A stretch of 64,000 nt of DNA from Sporosarcina thermotolerans. Lineage in GTDB: Bacteria > Bacillota > Bacilli > Bacillales_A > Planococcaceae. The stretch's first letter is position 1; every line of letters begins with the position of its first letter. Position numbers and translations under genes: made by a program. Where the stretch lies: contig NZ_CP125968.1 in NCBI RefSeq assembly GCF_030067815.1, forward strand, positions 2,534,001 through 2,598,000, in the 5' to 3' direction. This document shows, one piece after another, positions 1 to 7,091 of the stretch. The notes beneath the pieces were generated by a model, which worked only from the letters and a program-made list of their open reading frames with translations, had not been told where the DNA came from and searched no databases.

Positions 1-82
1 ATTTTATAGATTTTGAGCATTTTTTACTTTTCATGGGAGTTGATCAAGATAAAAGAGCTGTCTAACCAGTTCAACGAACATT

Positions 83-113
83 AAGTAAAGCACACGTTCG
101 TTAGTTTAAGAAG
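83..113. repeat. Array repeat, module 1 (GCAC..CGTTAGTT type)
   Basis: This is the leftmost copy of the AAGTAAAGCAC..CGTTAGTTTAA module that recurs between genes up to 14.4 kb. It lies just beyond the 3' end of the minus-strand gene at 158-472, as most copies do relative to their gene. A degenerate second copy (CGTGCCTGTTAATG) follows at 137-150. Confidence 0.6.
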
Positions 114-157
114 AACAGAGACGATTATTAAACAATCGTGCCTGTTAATGCAAAAAA

Positions 158-472
158 TTAACCCATCCACATCCCCCAAACAAAAAATGAGAACAAAGAG
201 ATTGGAAGTCCTATAAGGGCACAGATAATAATACACACAATAAGATATTCCTTTTTTAGTTTCAGGAATTTAAATACCAAAAAAGGAGTAACTATATACA
301 ATCCAATACTAAGGAAAGTTACTATAGTTATAACCGTTGTTAATTCAATTGTCGGGTTACGGTTATTCAAATAATAAGATATATCTTGACCGTATATACC
401 TAAAATTGTTGCAAATATAAGACTGGTGATTGCACCGATAATCACCAAGGAATTACAAACCACTACCTTCAT
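158..472 (-). CDS. Small membrane protein, function unknown
   Basis: I do not recognise this 104-residue protein. It has three strongly hydrophobic stretches (about residues 8-28, 46-68 and 76-100), so it should be an integral membrane protein with almost no soluble part. The ATG is preceded by a G-rich ribosome site (GAGGGGGATGGGG). The gene stands alone between repeat modules in the 1-15 kb array, the usual layout there. No catalytic motif is visible. Confidence 0.6.
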   Translation of the reverse strand: MKVVVCNSLVIIGAITSLIFATILGIYGQDISYYLNNRNPTIELTTVITIVTFLSIGLYIVTPFLVFKFLKLKKEYLIVCIIICALIGLPISLFSFFVWGMWMG

Positions 473-542
473 ATCCCCATCCCCCTCTTGAAAGCACTCC
501 CAACAATATGGTCCCGATTTTTGAACACAAGTTAAACTACAC

Positions 543-573
543 TCTTCAACTAACCTGCCGCGTTAGTTCAATA
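543..573. repeat. Array repeat, module 2 (inverted arms around CTGCC core)
   Basis: CTTCAACTAAC and GTTAGTTCAA arms flank a CTGCCGC core. This is a clean copy of the module found between most genes up to 15.17 kb. It overlaps the start of the open frame at 508, which argues that the true start of that gene lies downstream of the repeat. Confidence 0.7.
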
Positions 574-588
574 AATAGAAAATCGGCA

Positions 589-891
589 ATGATTCAACCA
601 ATGGAAATGCGAAGAAAAAAACCGAATAATCGGGTGAGAGAATTTTATGATGAAATTGACAAGATCCTTGAAAACATACAGTCGAACGATGGGTTTAACA
701 AAATGGATAAACTCGTGCTTAAGAAGATATTGAATGACTCAAAGCTTGCATTTCAATTTGGTCATATCGCGGAGCGCGAAAGTAATAAAAATCGGTATAG
801 AGAATATTTGATGAGCAATGGGACAAGCGGCAATCGGTTCGTCAATCTACTTTTGGATTACCCCAAATTAGGTAAGTACTTTGGTGGATAG
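589..891 (+). CDS. Hypothetical protein, helical, plus strand
   Basis: The frame is open from 508, but its first 27 codons run through a repeat module. I prefer the ATG at 589 (alternatives 601 and 607); no start has a strong ribosome site. The product of about 100 residues is charged, predicted mostly helical, and lacks a signal peptide or membrane segment. I recognise no family. It is one of the few plus-strand genes of the array. Confidence 0.45.
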   Translation: MIQPMEMRRKKPNNRVREFYDEIDKILENIQSNDGFNKMDKLVLKKILNDSKLAFQFGHIAERESNKNRYREYLMSNGTSGNRFVNLLLDYPKLGKYFGG

Positions 892-982
892 TTGAATTTG
901 GTCATAATTGTGAAGTTGGCAGTAGTGAATGGAAAATATGGTACACTATGTAGGGTAACAAGAAGTAGAAAGGAAGATTTTT

Positions 983-1534
983 ATGAATCACTCGGTTGAA
1001 TCGAACAAGCCATTTAAAAAACGTAATTATAAACCCGCCATTATTATTCTTTCAGTTATCTTAATAGGCGTGATCGGTTTATTATCCGGAAAACGAACTA
1101 CTGAAGATTTTGATGCATTTGATGTTACTATCCTGCCAATGATGAATGCCATTTTCAATAGCTTCACTTTCATTTTCTTGGTAGCCGCTTTGATAGCCAT
1201 TAAGAAAAAGAATATAAATGCACACCGGAAATTCATCTATGCTGCATTCTGCACGACAGCATTGTTTCTCGTCACATACGTGACCTATCATTATTTAGCA
1301 GTCTCTACACCATTCGGCGGAGAAGGACTCATTGCTGGAATTTATTATTTTGTTCTGATCACCCATATTATTCTCGCAGCAGCTATCGTACCCCTTGCAT
1401 TGACAAGCGTGGCGAGAGCTTGGAATCGGGAATACGATCGACATCGTCAAATCGTTCGATGGACAATGCCGTTATGGTTGTATGTAAGTTTTACAGGAGT
1501 TCTTGTCTATATTTTGATCTCGCCATATTATTAA
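983..1534 (+). CDS. ctaM: DUF420 membrane protein, cytochrome oxidase assembly factor CtaM-like
   Basis: This 183-residue protein has five hydrophobic segments and the pattern of the DUF420 (YozB) family: NAHRK near residue 78, a YHYL stretch, THIIL, and a C-terminal RHRQIVRWTMPLWLYVSFTGVLVY-type helix with conserved histidines. Family knowledge: the Bacillus subtilis YozB/CtaM and Staphylococcus homologues are needed for function of aa3-type haem-copper oxidases, so a role in oxidase maturation at the membrane is likely. A GAAAGGAAG ribosome site precedes the ATG, and a strong hairpin terminator follows. It is the most housekeeping-like gene in the otherwise accessory first 15 kb. Confidence 0.85.
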   Translation: MNHSVESNKPFKKRNYKPAIIILSVILIGVIGLLSGKRTTEDFDAFDVTILPMMNAIFNSFTFIFLVAALIAIKKKNINAHRKFIYAAFCTTALFLVTYVTYHYLAVSTPFGGEGLIAGIYYFVLITHIILAAAIVPLALTSVARAWNREYDRHRQIVRWTMPLWLYVSFTGVLVYILISPYY

Positions 1535-1539
1535 AGTCT

Positions 1540-1575
1540 AAAGGCCGTCCCTTTGAAAGGGACAGCCTTTATTTA
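1540..1575 (+). terminator. Rho-independent terminator of ctaM
   Basis: An AAAGGC-GTCCCTT stem pairs with AAAGGGAC-GCCTTT across a two-base loop and is followed by a T-rich tract, just after the ctaM stop. Confidence 0.85.
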
Positions 1576-1751
1576 ATGACTGGTTATGTTAATGTAGGGA
1601 GAAAGTGCAATTAACCTAAAATGGGGAAAGGAAGCGCCCCTTAGGATTGCACAGGAAAAATTAAAAAAAGATGGCAATCGCCACCCCCTTTAATTATTTT
1701 GTGCCACAATCGCGCCCGTTGCGGAAGTTCATTAGCATACGTCTTAAAAAA

Positions 1752-1770
1752 TAACGCACCTGTTAGCTCA
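1752..1770. repeat. Array repeat, module 1, degenerate
   Basis: AACGCACCTGTTAGCTCAA resembles the GCACCCGTTAGTT module and lies just downstream of the minus-strand gene ending at 1783. The stretch 1576-1751 holds only a GTGCAATTAACCTAA motif (1606-1620), also found near 4822, and more degenerate module-like sequence. Confidence 0.4.
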
Positions 1771-1782
1771 ATATCATTTAAA

Positions 1783-2241
1783 TTAATTAAATGTTTTCTC
1801 TAATAGAATGCTTTTAAAGGATGATGGCAATTCAATAAAGTTATCATTACCTAAATCCGCCATATTTCCACCCTCATAATAATCAAATTGAAGCAATATG
1901 AGACCGTCTGAACGCCTAATTATTAATTTCATTTCCCTCTTAATAGCACTATTGTTGAATTCATTTCGGGCGACCTTTGCATTCTCTAAGCCATCCTTCA
2001 ACACTCTGAAAATATTTTTTATTTCCTTATTATTGCTGCTTTCATTTCCAATATTCCAACCATTTTTATCGTCCCAATAAAGATATTCTATTTTTGAAGG
2101 ATAGGTATAATCAGACCAATTATTATAAGTTATTGCGTTGGAACGAAATAATATTGGATTGAACATAAACTTTTGGTTGACTATGACCAATATTATAACC
2201 AAACCAACCGCAACACCAATGATTATTCCAAGTCTTTTCAT
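1783..2241 (-). CDS. Membrane-anchored hypothetical protein
   Basis: The start is the ATG at 2241, directly after a GGGGGGAAC ribosome site; the longer frame to 2274 runs into repeat sequence. The product of about 152 residues begins with a short basic stretch and one hydrophobic helix (about residues 4-22), followed by an extracellular-type domain rich in Asn, Asp and aromatic residues. This is a signal-anchor architecture. I recognise no family. The product resembles the other small exported proteins of the array in size and layout. Confidence 0.6.
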   Translation of the reverse strand: MKRLGIIIGVAVGLVIILVIVNQKFMFNPILFRSNAITYNNWSDYTYPSKIEYLYWDDKNGWNIGNESSNNKEIKNIFRVLKDGLENAKVARNEFNNSAIKREMKLIIRRSDGLILLQFDYYEGGNMADLGNDNFIELPSSFKSILLEKTFN

Positions 2242-2261
2242 AAGTTCCCCCCAAAGTTCTT

Positions 2262-2350
2262 CTTCAACTAACAAGCCTTGTTCAATGTTCCCTCAACAAT
2301 CCGCCCCGATTATGGCCCAGCGTTTATTCAACAAATGCGCCCGATTGAGG
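2262..2350. repeat. Degenerate array repeat region
   Basis: A diverged module 2 (CTTCAACTAACAAGCC) is followed by CCGCCCCGAT and a GCGCCCGATTGAGG stretch that look like decayed module cores. It separates two minus-strand genes. Confidence 0.4.
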
Positions 2351-2355
2351 CATAT

Positions 2356-2745
2356 TTATTTTGGCGTCACTTCAAGAAAATATTGCTCAATCTCTTTGGG
2401 TAACTCCTCAACAGCCAAAACCTTCAATCTTTTAGTTCCTGGTGTAGTCAAAACCAGATATGTTTTTTGGTTATATTCAAACAGACTAAACTGACTTATT
2501 CTATTGGGCGAATTCTTCAAGTCACTAATGAAATCGAAATCCTCTTTCTTAAAATTAGACTCATACCCCTTCAACATTACCTTTTGGGCTTCATCGAAAT
2601 CATCCGAAAATGAAATGGTTTGATATAATTCAAGAGAATCTTTTGGTGTGAAAAAGAAAGTATAATATATTGCCACACCAACAATTACGACCGACAGAAC
2701 GGCAAAAGACATCCATCCTTTTAAGTTTCTATTAATTGTCGTCAC
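2356..2745 (-). CDS. Membrane-anchored hypothetical protein
   Basis: This protein of 129 residues or less has one N-terminal hydrophobic helix (about residues 12-31) and a soluble remainder with no recognised domain. The longest start is a GTG at 2745, almost abutting its AGAGGG site. An ATG at codon 12 (2712), next to AAAAGGA, is an alternative. It is likely exported and anchored. It sits as a single-gene unit in the array between degenerate repeats. Confidence 0.55.
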   Translation of the reverse strand: MTTINRNLKGWMSFAVLSVVIVGVAIYYTFFFTPKDSLELYQTISFSDDFDEAQKVMLKGYESNFKKEDFDFISDLKNSPNRISQFSLFEYNQKTYLVLTTPGTKRLKVLAVEELPKEIEQYFLEVTPK

Positions 2746-2824
2746 TCCCTCTATAATCTGTTAAATGGCTCCTTTTACGGTAAACAGTTATGCGACAACT
2801 GTGCCCTATTACAGAACAAGCAAG

Positions 2825-3031
2825 TTACAAATCGTGTCTGCCTTTCGTATTATCCTTCTTCTTTTTATCACCAAAGTATTTCCACAGGTGGTATGTAGAC
2901 CAGAATAAAACTCCACTTATAATTATTGTAAATGGTGCAACGTAAGGTTTTTCAAGAATATAATTTGGGGTAAAAACAGCGCATACGGAAAGCGTGCGCC
3001 GGAACGAAAGGCAACAGTTTGTATGCAGCAT
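2825..3031 (-). CDS. Tiny membrane protein or gene remnant
   Basis: The frame encodes 68 residues with one convincing hydrophobic helix near residues 30-48 and a lysine-rich tail (KKKKDN). The first 15 codons overlap degenerate repeat sequence and have no ribosome site, so the true start is uncertain and the gene may be truncated. No family recognised. Confidence 0.35.
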   Translation of the reverse strand: MLHTNCCLSFRRTLSVCAVFTPNYILEKPYVAPFTIIISGVLFWSTYHLWKYFGDKKKKDNTKGRHDL

Positions 3032-3052
3032 TCGGGCACGATTGCTTGAATG

Positions 3053-3184
3053 TCATTTGGTATTTTCAGTCAACTTTTTCAACAGCTCTATCACCTGTTC
3101 ATTTTGATTAATCATTCGCCTAAGTTGAGCCTCAAATGACATGAGGAAAATTATTATTATTATAAAACCTATTAGAAACCCCAA
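3053..3184 (-). CDS. 43-residue peptide: one membrane helix plus coiled coil
   Basis: A TTG start at 3184 follows a GGGGG site. The product has a Gly/Ile-rich hydrophobic helix (GFLIGFIIIIIFLM) and then a charged amphipathic segment (QLRRMINQNEQVIELLKKL). This is the pattern of small Bacillales membrane peptides with a cytoplasmic coiled coil. It is short but coherent, and sits between repeat modules as its own unit. The start codon is uncertain. Confidence 0.45.
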   Translation of the reverse strand: MGFLIGFIIIIIFLMSFEAQLRRMINQNEQVIELLKKLTENTK

Positions 3185-3233
3185 TACAATGCCCCCTCTA
3201 TTTCCACCCAATAGCTTGATTCAGAAATAAAAT

Positions 3234-3644
3234 TTATTCAGTAACTGCGCCTGATTGTTGCTTTGCATTCTTTATACTTTTTATCGTTCTTACGTATCCA
3301 AGTATCAGCAAGAGAATGGCTGTATATATTATCATACCGCCCATAGTGAATAGTGCTGATGATTTGTAACTAATCGATGGATTGCCGCTATGCGCATTAT
3401 AATGCCATTCTGCACCAGCAAACACTGACTGGATACTGAATAATGCAACTCCAAACAATGCTAAAGCCAATGCGGCCTTTTTTTGAAAGACCATTTTAGC
3501 TAAGTTGTCTTTAAAAACAAATGGAAAGGTTGATTGTTCTTTATGCACTTTTTTACTTTCCCTCTTAGCAGATGGAACTAAAAAGAAAATAAGCATTCCA
3601 CTGTAAATCAGTAACAGGATAATAACTTCAGAATTACTCATCAC
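3234..3644 (-). CDS. Hypothetical membrane protein, three helices
   Basis: This 136-residue protein has a first helix near residues 7-23, a lysine-rich cytoplasmic loop, and two further helices near 57-76 and 98-118. An AAAAGGAGG site sits six bases before GTG (3644) and nine before the following ATG, so either may be used. No family recognised. It is a single-gene unit of the array. Confidence 0.65.
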   Translation of the reverse strand: MMSNSEVIILLLIYSGMLIFFLVPSAKRESKKVHKEQSTFPFVFKDNLAKMVFQKKAALALALFGVALFSIQSVFAGAEWHYNAHSGNPSISYKSSALFTMGGMIIYTAILLLILGYVRTIKSIKNAKQQSGAVTE

Positions 3645-3761
3645 AAAAAACCTCCTTTTCCCTTTATTATAGACGTTTTTAGCTTGTAATTAGATTCATC
3701 AATCCGCTTCGTTTGTGGCACAGCCCTACTTCAACAATTGCCGTCGTTTCGGAACATGAAC

Positions 3762-4046
3762 TCAACTATTTTTTCCCTTCTTCTTCAAATCATCTACATA
3801 TTGCATGCCTTCCAGCATTGAAAGCCCTAAAGTTTTTCGTGCTATTTTTTCCGCCTTGATAGCCTCTCCCTGGCTAATTAATTTCCTTAATTCATCATTT
3901 ATCGGGTTTTCCGGGACACCATATTGTTTAGACAACTGATCAAGGATGTGTTTTATCCCTGTGACACGGCGATTGATTTTCCAAACGATGACCATTATCC
4001 AAAGAATAGCGATGAAAAATAGTATCTCCATCACGTTAATTTCCAT
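3762..4046 (-). CDS. Membrane-anchored protein with L7/L12 C-terminal-like domain
   Basis: Residues 5-22 form an N-terminal membrane helix. Residues about 50-90 (NDELRKLISQGEAIKAEKIA followed by RKTLGLSMLEGMQYVDDL) match the pattern of the ribosomal protein L7/L12 C-terminal fold: a helix, then AxKxxRxxxGLxxxEaxxYVD. Such L7/L12-like domains occur in small Bacillales proteins of unknown role. The assignment rests on pattern alone. The gene has a short intergenic region with degenerate repeats on both sides. Confidence 0.6.
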   Translation of the reverse strand: MEINVMEILFFIAILWIMVIVWKINRRVTGIKHILDQLSKQYGVPENPINDELRKLISQGEAIKAEKIARKTLGLSMLEGMQYVDDLKKKGKNS

Positions 4047-4146
4047 TTCATATCCCCTTTTCCCATTTTTTCTTTCTCATGCAGCTAAGCGTCAATATAA
4101 GCATGGTGGTATAGAAGACGGAACGCCTAAAACCCTTGGTATCTAT

Positions 4147-4442
4147 TTAAATAACGGGTGTAGCTTTAATTCTTTTAAATCCCCAACTACACAGCCCAAA
4201 AATCAGTCCCGATGTTAGGAAAAAGAGTGAAACAACATTGCTTCCGGGGAAAACGGGTTCATGCTTCCAAAAGATAATGTTACGAATAATGTTGGTATAA
4301 AAAATACAAGAATACATCCAGCAGGATAGAGTAATCCTTTTATTTTTTTGCACTTTTTATCAATAAAATAGGTAATTCCTAAATAAATTGGAGTTGCCAG
4401 TAAAAAGAATGCAATCCCACCCCAAAGTAATACAGCTTTCAT
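4147..4442 (-). CDS. Small membrane protein, frameshifted in this sequence
   Basis: Starting at the ATG at 4442 (after GGTGGTGAC), the frame encodes about four helices. It breaks near 4248-4252: FGSMNP reads on naturally as VFPGSNVVSLFFLTSG only if one C is restored. The corrected product is about 98 residues, all membrane helices with a short basic tail. Function unknown. The break fits the one-base deletions seen throughout the window. Confidence 0.5.
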
Positions 4443-4483
4443 GTCACCACCGCTCAATGATTGCTCCCAAACAATTTTTAATG

Positions 4484-4555
4484 TCAGGATATAAGCGAAA
4501 AACCTCCGATAAAAGACAATAATGGGGTGATTACATATAAGTAAAAATTCACCAT
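4484..4555 (-). CDS. 23-residue hydrophobic peptide
   Basis: An ATG at 4555 follows a GGGAGGG site and opens a 23-codon frame (MVNFYLYVITPLLSF then IGGFSLIS) ending shortly before the next gene at 4442. It could be a leader peptide or the remnant of a larger membrane protein. Evidence is limited to the ribosome site and hydrophobicity. Confidence 0.3.
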   Translation of the reverse strand: MVNFYLYVITPLLSFIGGFSLIS

Positions 4556-4951
4556 TCTACCCTCCCTTTTAAATGCAAGGTGTATATACAACTTCAATAC
4601 TTAACCTTTAATTTCCTTCTTGATTTTCATTCTTTTAGCTTTTTGGGGCGCCAACCTTAAACTTTACAACTCCCGTAATGTTCTTTAAGATATTCATCTG
4701 AATATCTAAGTATCTCTAAATTATACTAACCCGGTCTAACGATAAAACACAGAACGCCTAAAACCCTTGAATTTTTTTGGGTTTTAGGCGTTTTTTAGTT
4801 GGTGCGAATGAAACGGGAAGGTGCAATTAACCTAATTCAACAGTGAAATAGCTATATAAAAAACAAAAAAAAAGCTGAAGCTCAATGAATCTTTAGCTCT
4901 TCAACCAGTTCTTAAAATGGCTCTAAATTATTTATCTGTTTTATTTATGAT
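4556..4951. other. Intergenic stretch with terminators and duplicated fragments
   Basis: No gene is seen here. The stretch holds the hairpin at 4753-4796, a GTGCAATTAACCTAA motif at 4822-4836 shared with 1606-1620, and a weaker minus-strand hairpin at about 4871-4905 that could end the gene at 4952. The motif GAACGCCTAAAACCCTTG occurs here (4752) and again near 4121. Confidence 0.5.
4753..4796 (+). terminator. Strong hairpin terminator without an obvious plus-strand gene
   Basis: A perfect 14-bp stem (AACGCCTAAAACCC with its complement) is followed by six Ts on the plus strand. No plus-strand gene lies just upstream, so it may be a leftover of a lost unit. Confidence 0.75.
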
Positions 4952-5905
4952 TTACTCGATTTTAAGAACAACCTTCCCCTTTGTCCTTCCACTTTCAACG
5001 TGCCTATGAGCCTCTACAATTTCATTTAAGGGAAAGCACTTTTCAATAACAGGTCTCACTATTTCTTTTTCCATAAGCACTCTTAATATGTCCAAATCAC
5101 TGTCATTTGGTTTTGCAAGATGAATCTTAGGCTTCTTACTACCTATGAAAGAGCCTATCATCAATTGAATTGGATGATACTTGGGGTAGAGTGCGTGTTC
5201 TGTTATATAAATCCCGTTTTCGGTAAGAGAACGTAAACAACTGAAAAAGGTCCTCTTTCCGACAGCATCCAGTATAACGTCATATTTTTTTCCGTTGTGA
5301 GCGAAATCTTCTTGGGTATAATCAATTACATGATGAGCACCTAGATTTTTAACCCACTCCACGTTCGAGGTACTACAAACTGCGGTTACTTCAGCTCCTA
5401 AATACACAGCAAGCTGAACAGCAAAGTGCCCCACTCCGCCCGATGCACCATAGATTAAAACCGTATCGCCTGCTTTTATATTCCCTACATCTCGCAATGC
5501 TTGTAGGGCAGTCTGTGCAGCACATGGTATTGCAGCGGCCTCTTCAAAAGTTAAGTTATTTGGCATAATGGTTAGTACATTTTGTCTTGGGCAGACATAT
5601 TCAGCATGGGAGCCGACACAACTTCCAAAAACATGATCGCCAATCTTAAATTTTTGTACATTTCTTCCTACGGCTTCAACTATACCCGAAACGTCTATTC
5701 CTAAAACTTGCACTTTTGGCTTTGTAAGACCATTTTCTAATCTGGTAGGAAAATAACCTTTTCGAAATAGATGATCATATTGATTTACTGAGGCGGAGAC
5801 CACTTTAATTAATACCCTATCTTCATCCTTGATGAATGGCTTATCAACATCCCCAATCTCCATTACTTCAGGGGAACCATAGGTTTTATAAATTGCTGCT
5901 TTCAA
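4952..5905 (-). CDS. NAD(P)-dependent medium-chain alcohol dehydrogenase / quinone oxidoreductase
   Basis: This 317-residue protein is of the zinc-independent MDR (quinone oxidoreductase) type. An N-terminal GroES-like domain (MKAAIYKTYGSPEVMEIGDV) precedes a Rossmann domain with YGASGGVGHFAVQLA near residues 148-162. The catalytic zinc cysteine/histidine set of true alcohol dehydrogenases is absent. It should reduce quinones or enone-type substrates with NADPH in the cytoplasm; the substrate is unknown. A TTG start at 5905 sits eight bases after AGGAGG. It is one of the few enzymes in the array. Confidence 0.85.
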   Translation of the reverse strand: MKAAIYKTYGSPEVMEIGDVDKPFIKDEDRVLIKVVSASVNQYDHLFRKGYFPTRLENGLTKPKVQVLGIDVSGIVEAVGRNVQKFKIGDHVFGSCVGSHAEYVCPRQNVLTIMPNNLTFEEAAAIPCAAQTALQALRDVGNIKAGDTVLIYGASGGVGHFAVQLAVYLGAEVTAVCSTSNVEWVKNLGAHHVIDYTQEDFAHNGKKYDVILDAVGKRTFFSCLRSLTENGIYITEHALYPKYHPIQLMIGSFIGSKKPKIHLAKPNDSDLDILRVLMEKEIVRPVIEKCFPLNEIVEAHRHVESGRTKGKVVLKIE

Positions 5906-6004
5906 CTGTTTAGCCTCCTACGTATTTATCAAATTATTAGATATCTTTAAGCCTAACAATAAAATTGAACCCGCCTTATAAGGTGTTTACTGGATTTATA
6001 ACTT

Positions 6005-6217
6005 TTAGTTTCTATAAAAAAACACTTCTTCCAGAGGCATGTCAAAGAAGTGTGCAATGCGAAAAGCCAGCTCTAAAGATGGGGAATAGTTACCCTTCTC
6101 AAGAGCAGCAATAGTTTGCCTCGTTACACCTACCTTGTCAGCTAATTGCTGCTGGGTCATTTCATCATGGTTAAATCGTAATTTTCTAATGTGGTTGCCG
6201 ACAAGACTTTTACGCAT
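6005..6217 (-). CDS. XRE-family HTH transcriptional regulator
   Basis: This 70-residue protein is almost entirely a Cro/C1-type helix-turn-helix ([20 protein letters not shown] and onward), of the class in which a tiny regulator is co-transcribed with a membrane protein. Its ATG lies one base after the stop of the gene at 6219-6665, and its AAAGGAG site is inside that gene's end, so the two are translationally coupled. It probably autoregulates; a perfect palindrome lies upstream of the pair at 6699-6713. Confidence 0.9.
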   Translation of the reverse strand: MRKSLVGNHIRKLRFNHDEMTQQQLADKVGVTRQTIAALEKGNYSPSLELAFRIAHFFDMPLEEVFFYRN

Positions 6218-6218
6218 A

Positions 6219-6665
6219 TTAGACTCCTTTCCTATAATGGTAAAGTTTCGTAACCGAGCCAGTCACATCGGACATAAATCCAGAAGTGATTAGAATAATG
6301 AACATCATTTGTGAAGGCTGAAAGATGATGAGAGATCCCATTGCAAGAAGAAACCCTAGGATAAAAACAAAAAATGAATTTCTTGTTGCTCTCAAATTAA
6401 TAATGTTATCCAGTTCATCCTCAAATGTTGGTTCCTTTTCGCCTGTCGTAATTCTATACACGATGTTAAAAACGATATTGATGATAATGTGGGCAATTAT
6501 TGAAACTAAAATTAAGGTAAAGACAAAAGACCCCCAAAAACGATAGGTTTCTAGTGATTCCAGTCCATTTCCGGGAATTTGTGGATACATATACAAGCAA
6601 AAAGATCCAAAAATAACTATTACGCTAACCAAAGACACGATGCTTTTTTTCTCTTGATAAGTCAT
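6219..6665 (-). CDS. Four-helix membrane protein paired with the XRE regulator
   Basis: This 148-residue protein has four predicted membrane helices (about 9-27, 45-70, 97-115 and 120-138), with a charged loop [14 protein letters not shown] between the second and third. It resembles DUF2178-like membrane proteins encoded with small XRE regulators. Function is unknown; such pairs are thought to sense a membrane state or control each other. It is the first gene of a two-gene operon, with GGGGGGAGACT before the ATG. Confidence 0.65.
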   Translation of the reverse strand: MTYQEKKSIVSLVSVIVIFGSFCLYMYPQIPGNGLESLETYRFWGSFVFTLILVSIIAHIIINIVFNIVYRITTGEKEPTFEDELDNIINLRATRNSFFVFILGFLLAMGSLIIFQPSQMMFIILITSGFMSDVTGSVTKLYHYRKGV

Positions 6666-6698
6666 AGTCTCCCCCCTTCATGTAAAATAATATATGCA

Positions 6699-6713
6699 TA
6701 ATGTAATACATTA
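6699..6713. promoter_or_regulatory. Perfect 7+1+7 palindrome, candidate XRE operator
   Basis: TAATGTAATACATTA is a perfect inverted repeat 34 bases before the start of the membrane protein/XRE operon, where an autoregulatory operator would be expected. Inference only. Confidence 0.4.
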
Positions 6714-6775
6714 TATACACCATGTTAAGTTTATGTTACATCACTTTTCGTACCGCTTTACTGTTTGAATCTCAA

Positions 6776-6856
6776 CTTCTTATTCCACTAACCTGCCCCT
6801 TTTGCTGAATAAGAAAAGGGTGCTTAATCTTTAGTAAAACACCCGTTCGTACCATA
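6776..6856. repeat. Complete two-module array repeat
   Basis: Module 2 (CTTATTCCACTAACCTGCCC, then TTTTGCTGAATAAG) is followed by AAAAGGGTGCTTAATC and module 1 (AAAACACCCGTTCGTACCA). The GGGTG and CACCC sequences between and within the modules can pair as a hairpin with a T-run on the minus strand. Confidence 0.65.
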
Positions 6857-6857
6857 A

Positions 6858-6891
6858 GGTCAGCCAGATATTTCTGGTTGACCATTTTTTA
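6858..6891 (+). terminator. Hairpin terminator beside the IS110 left end
   Basis: GGTCAGCCAG pairs with CTGGTTGACC (one G-U), followed by ATTTTTT on the plus strand. No plus-strand gene precedes it. It may belong to the repeat unit or to the end of the inserted element. Confidence 0.6.
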
Positions 6892-6899
6892 TATGGTTT

Positions 6900-7091
6900 T
6901 ATGATTATTGTAGCCTGGGTAGGACGTAAGCAATCGTGGGTGATAGAACCCGTCAACTAAACCGTCCGCCCCCTACTTGTAGAAGCATGATTAAGGCTGG
7001 TTGGGACGTAGATTTCGTATAACAAGCGAAGCTATGACACTACAAGGAGGATTAGGGGTTACCGGCAAACTATACGTGGAGGAGATGTAGA
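6900..7091 (+). ncRNA. Candidate IS110 bridge RNA region
   Basis: This is the non-coding stretch before the transposase. It carries structured, GC-richer sequence (for example GGTAGGACGTAAGC and GGTTGGGACGTAG, two similar blocks) unlike its AT-rich surroundings. In the IS110 subgroup this position encodes a bridge RNA with target- and donor-binding loops. No loops were folded here, so the call rests on position and family. Confidence 0.35.

Noticed and set aside
508-588. N-terminal extension of the gene at 589-891
   Set aside because: These codons run through a copy of the array repeat and have no ribosome site.
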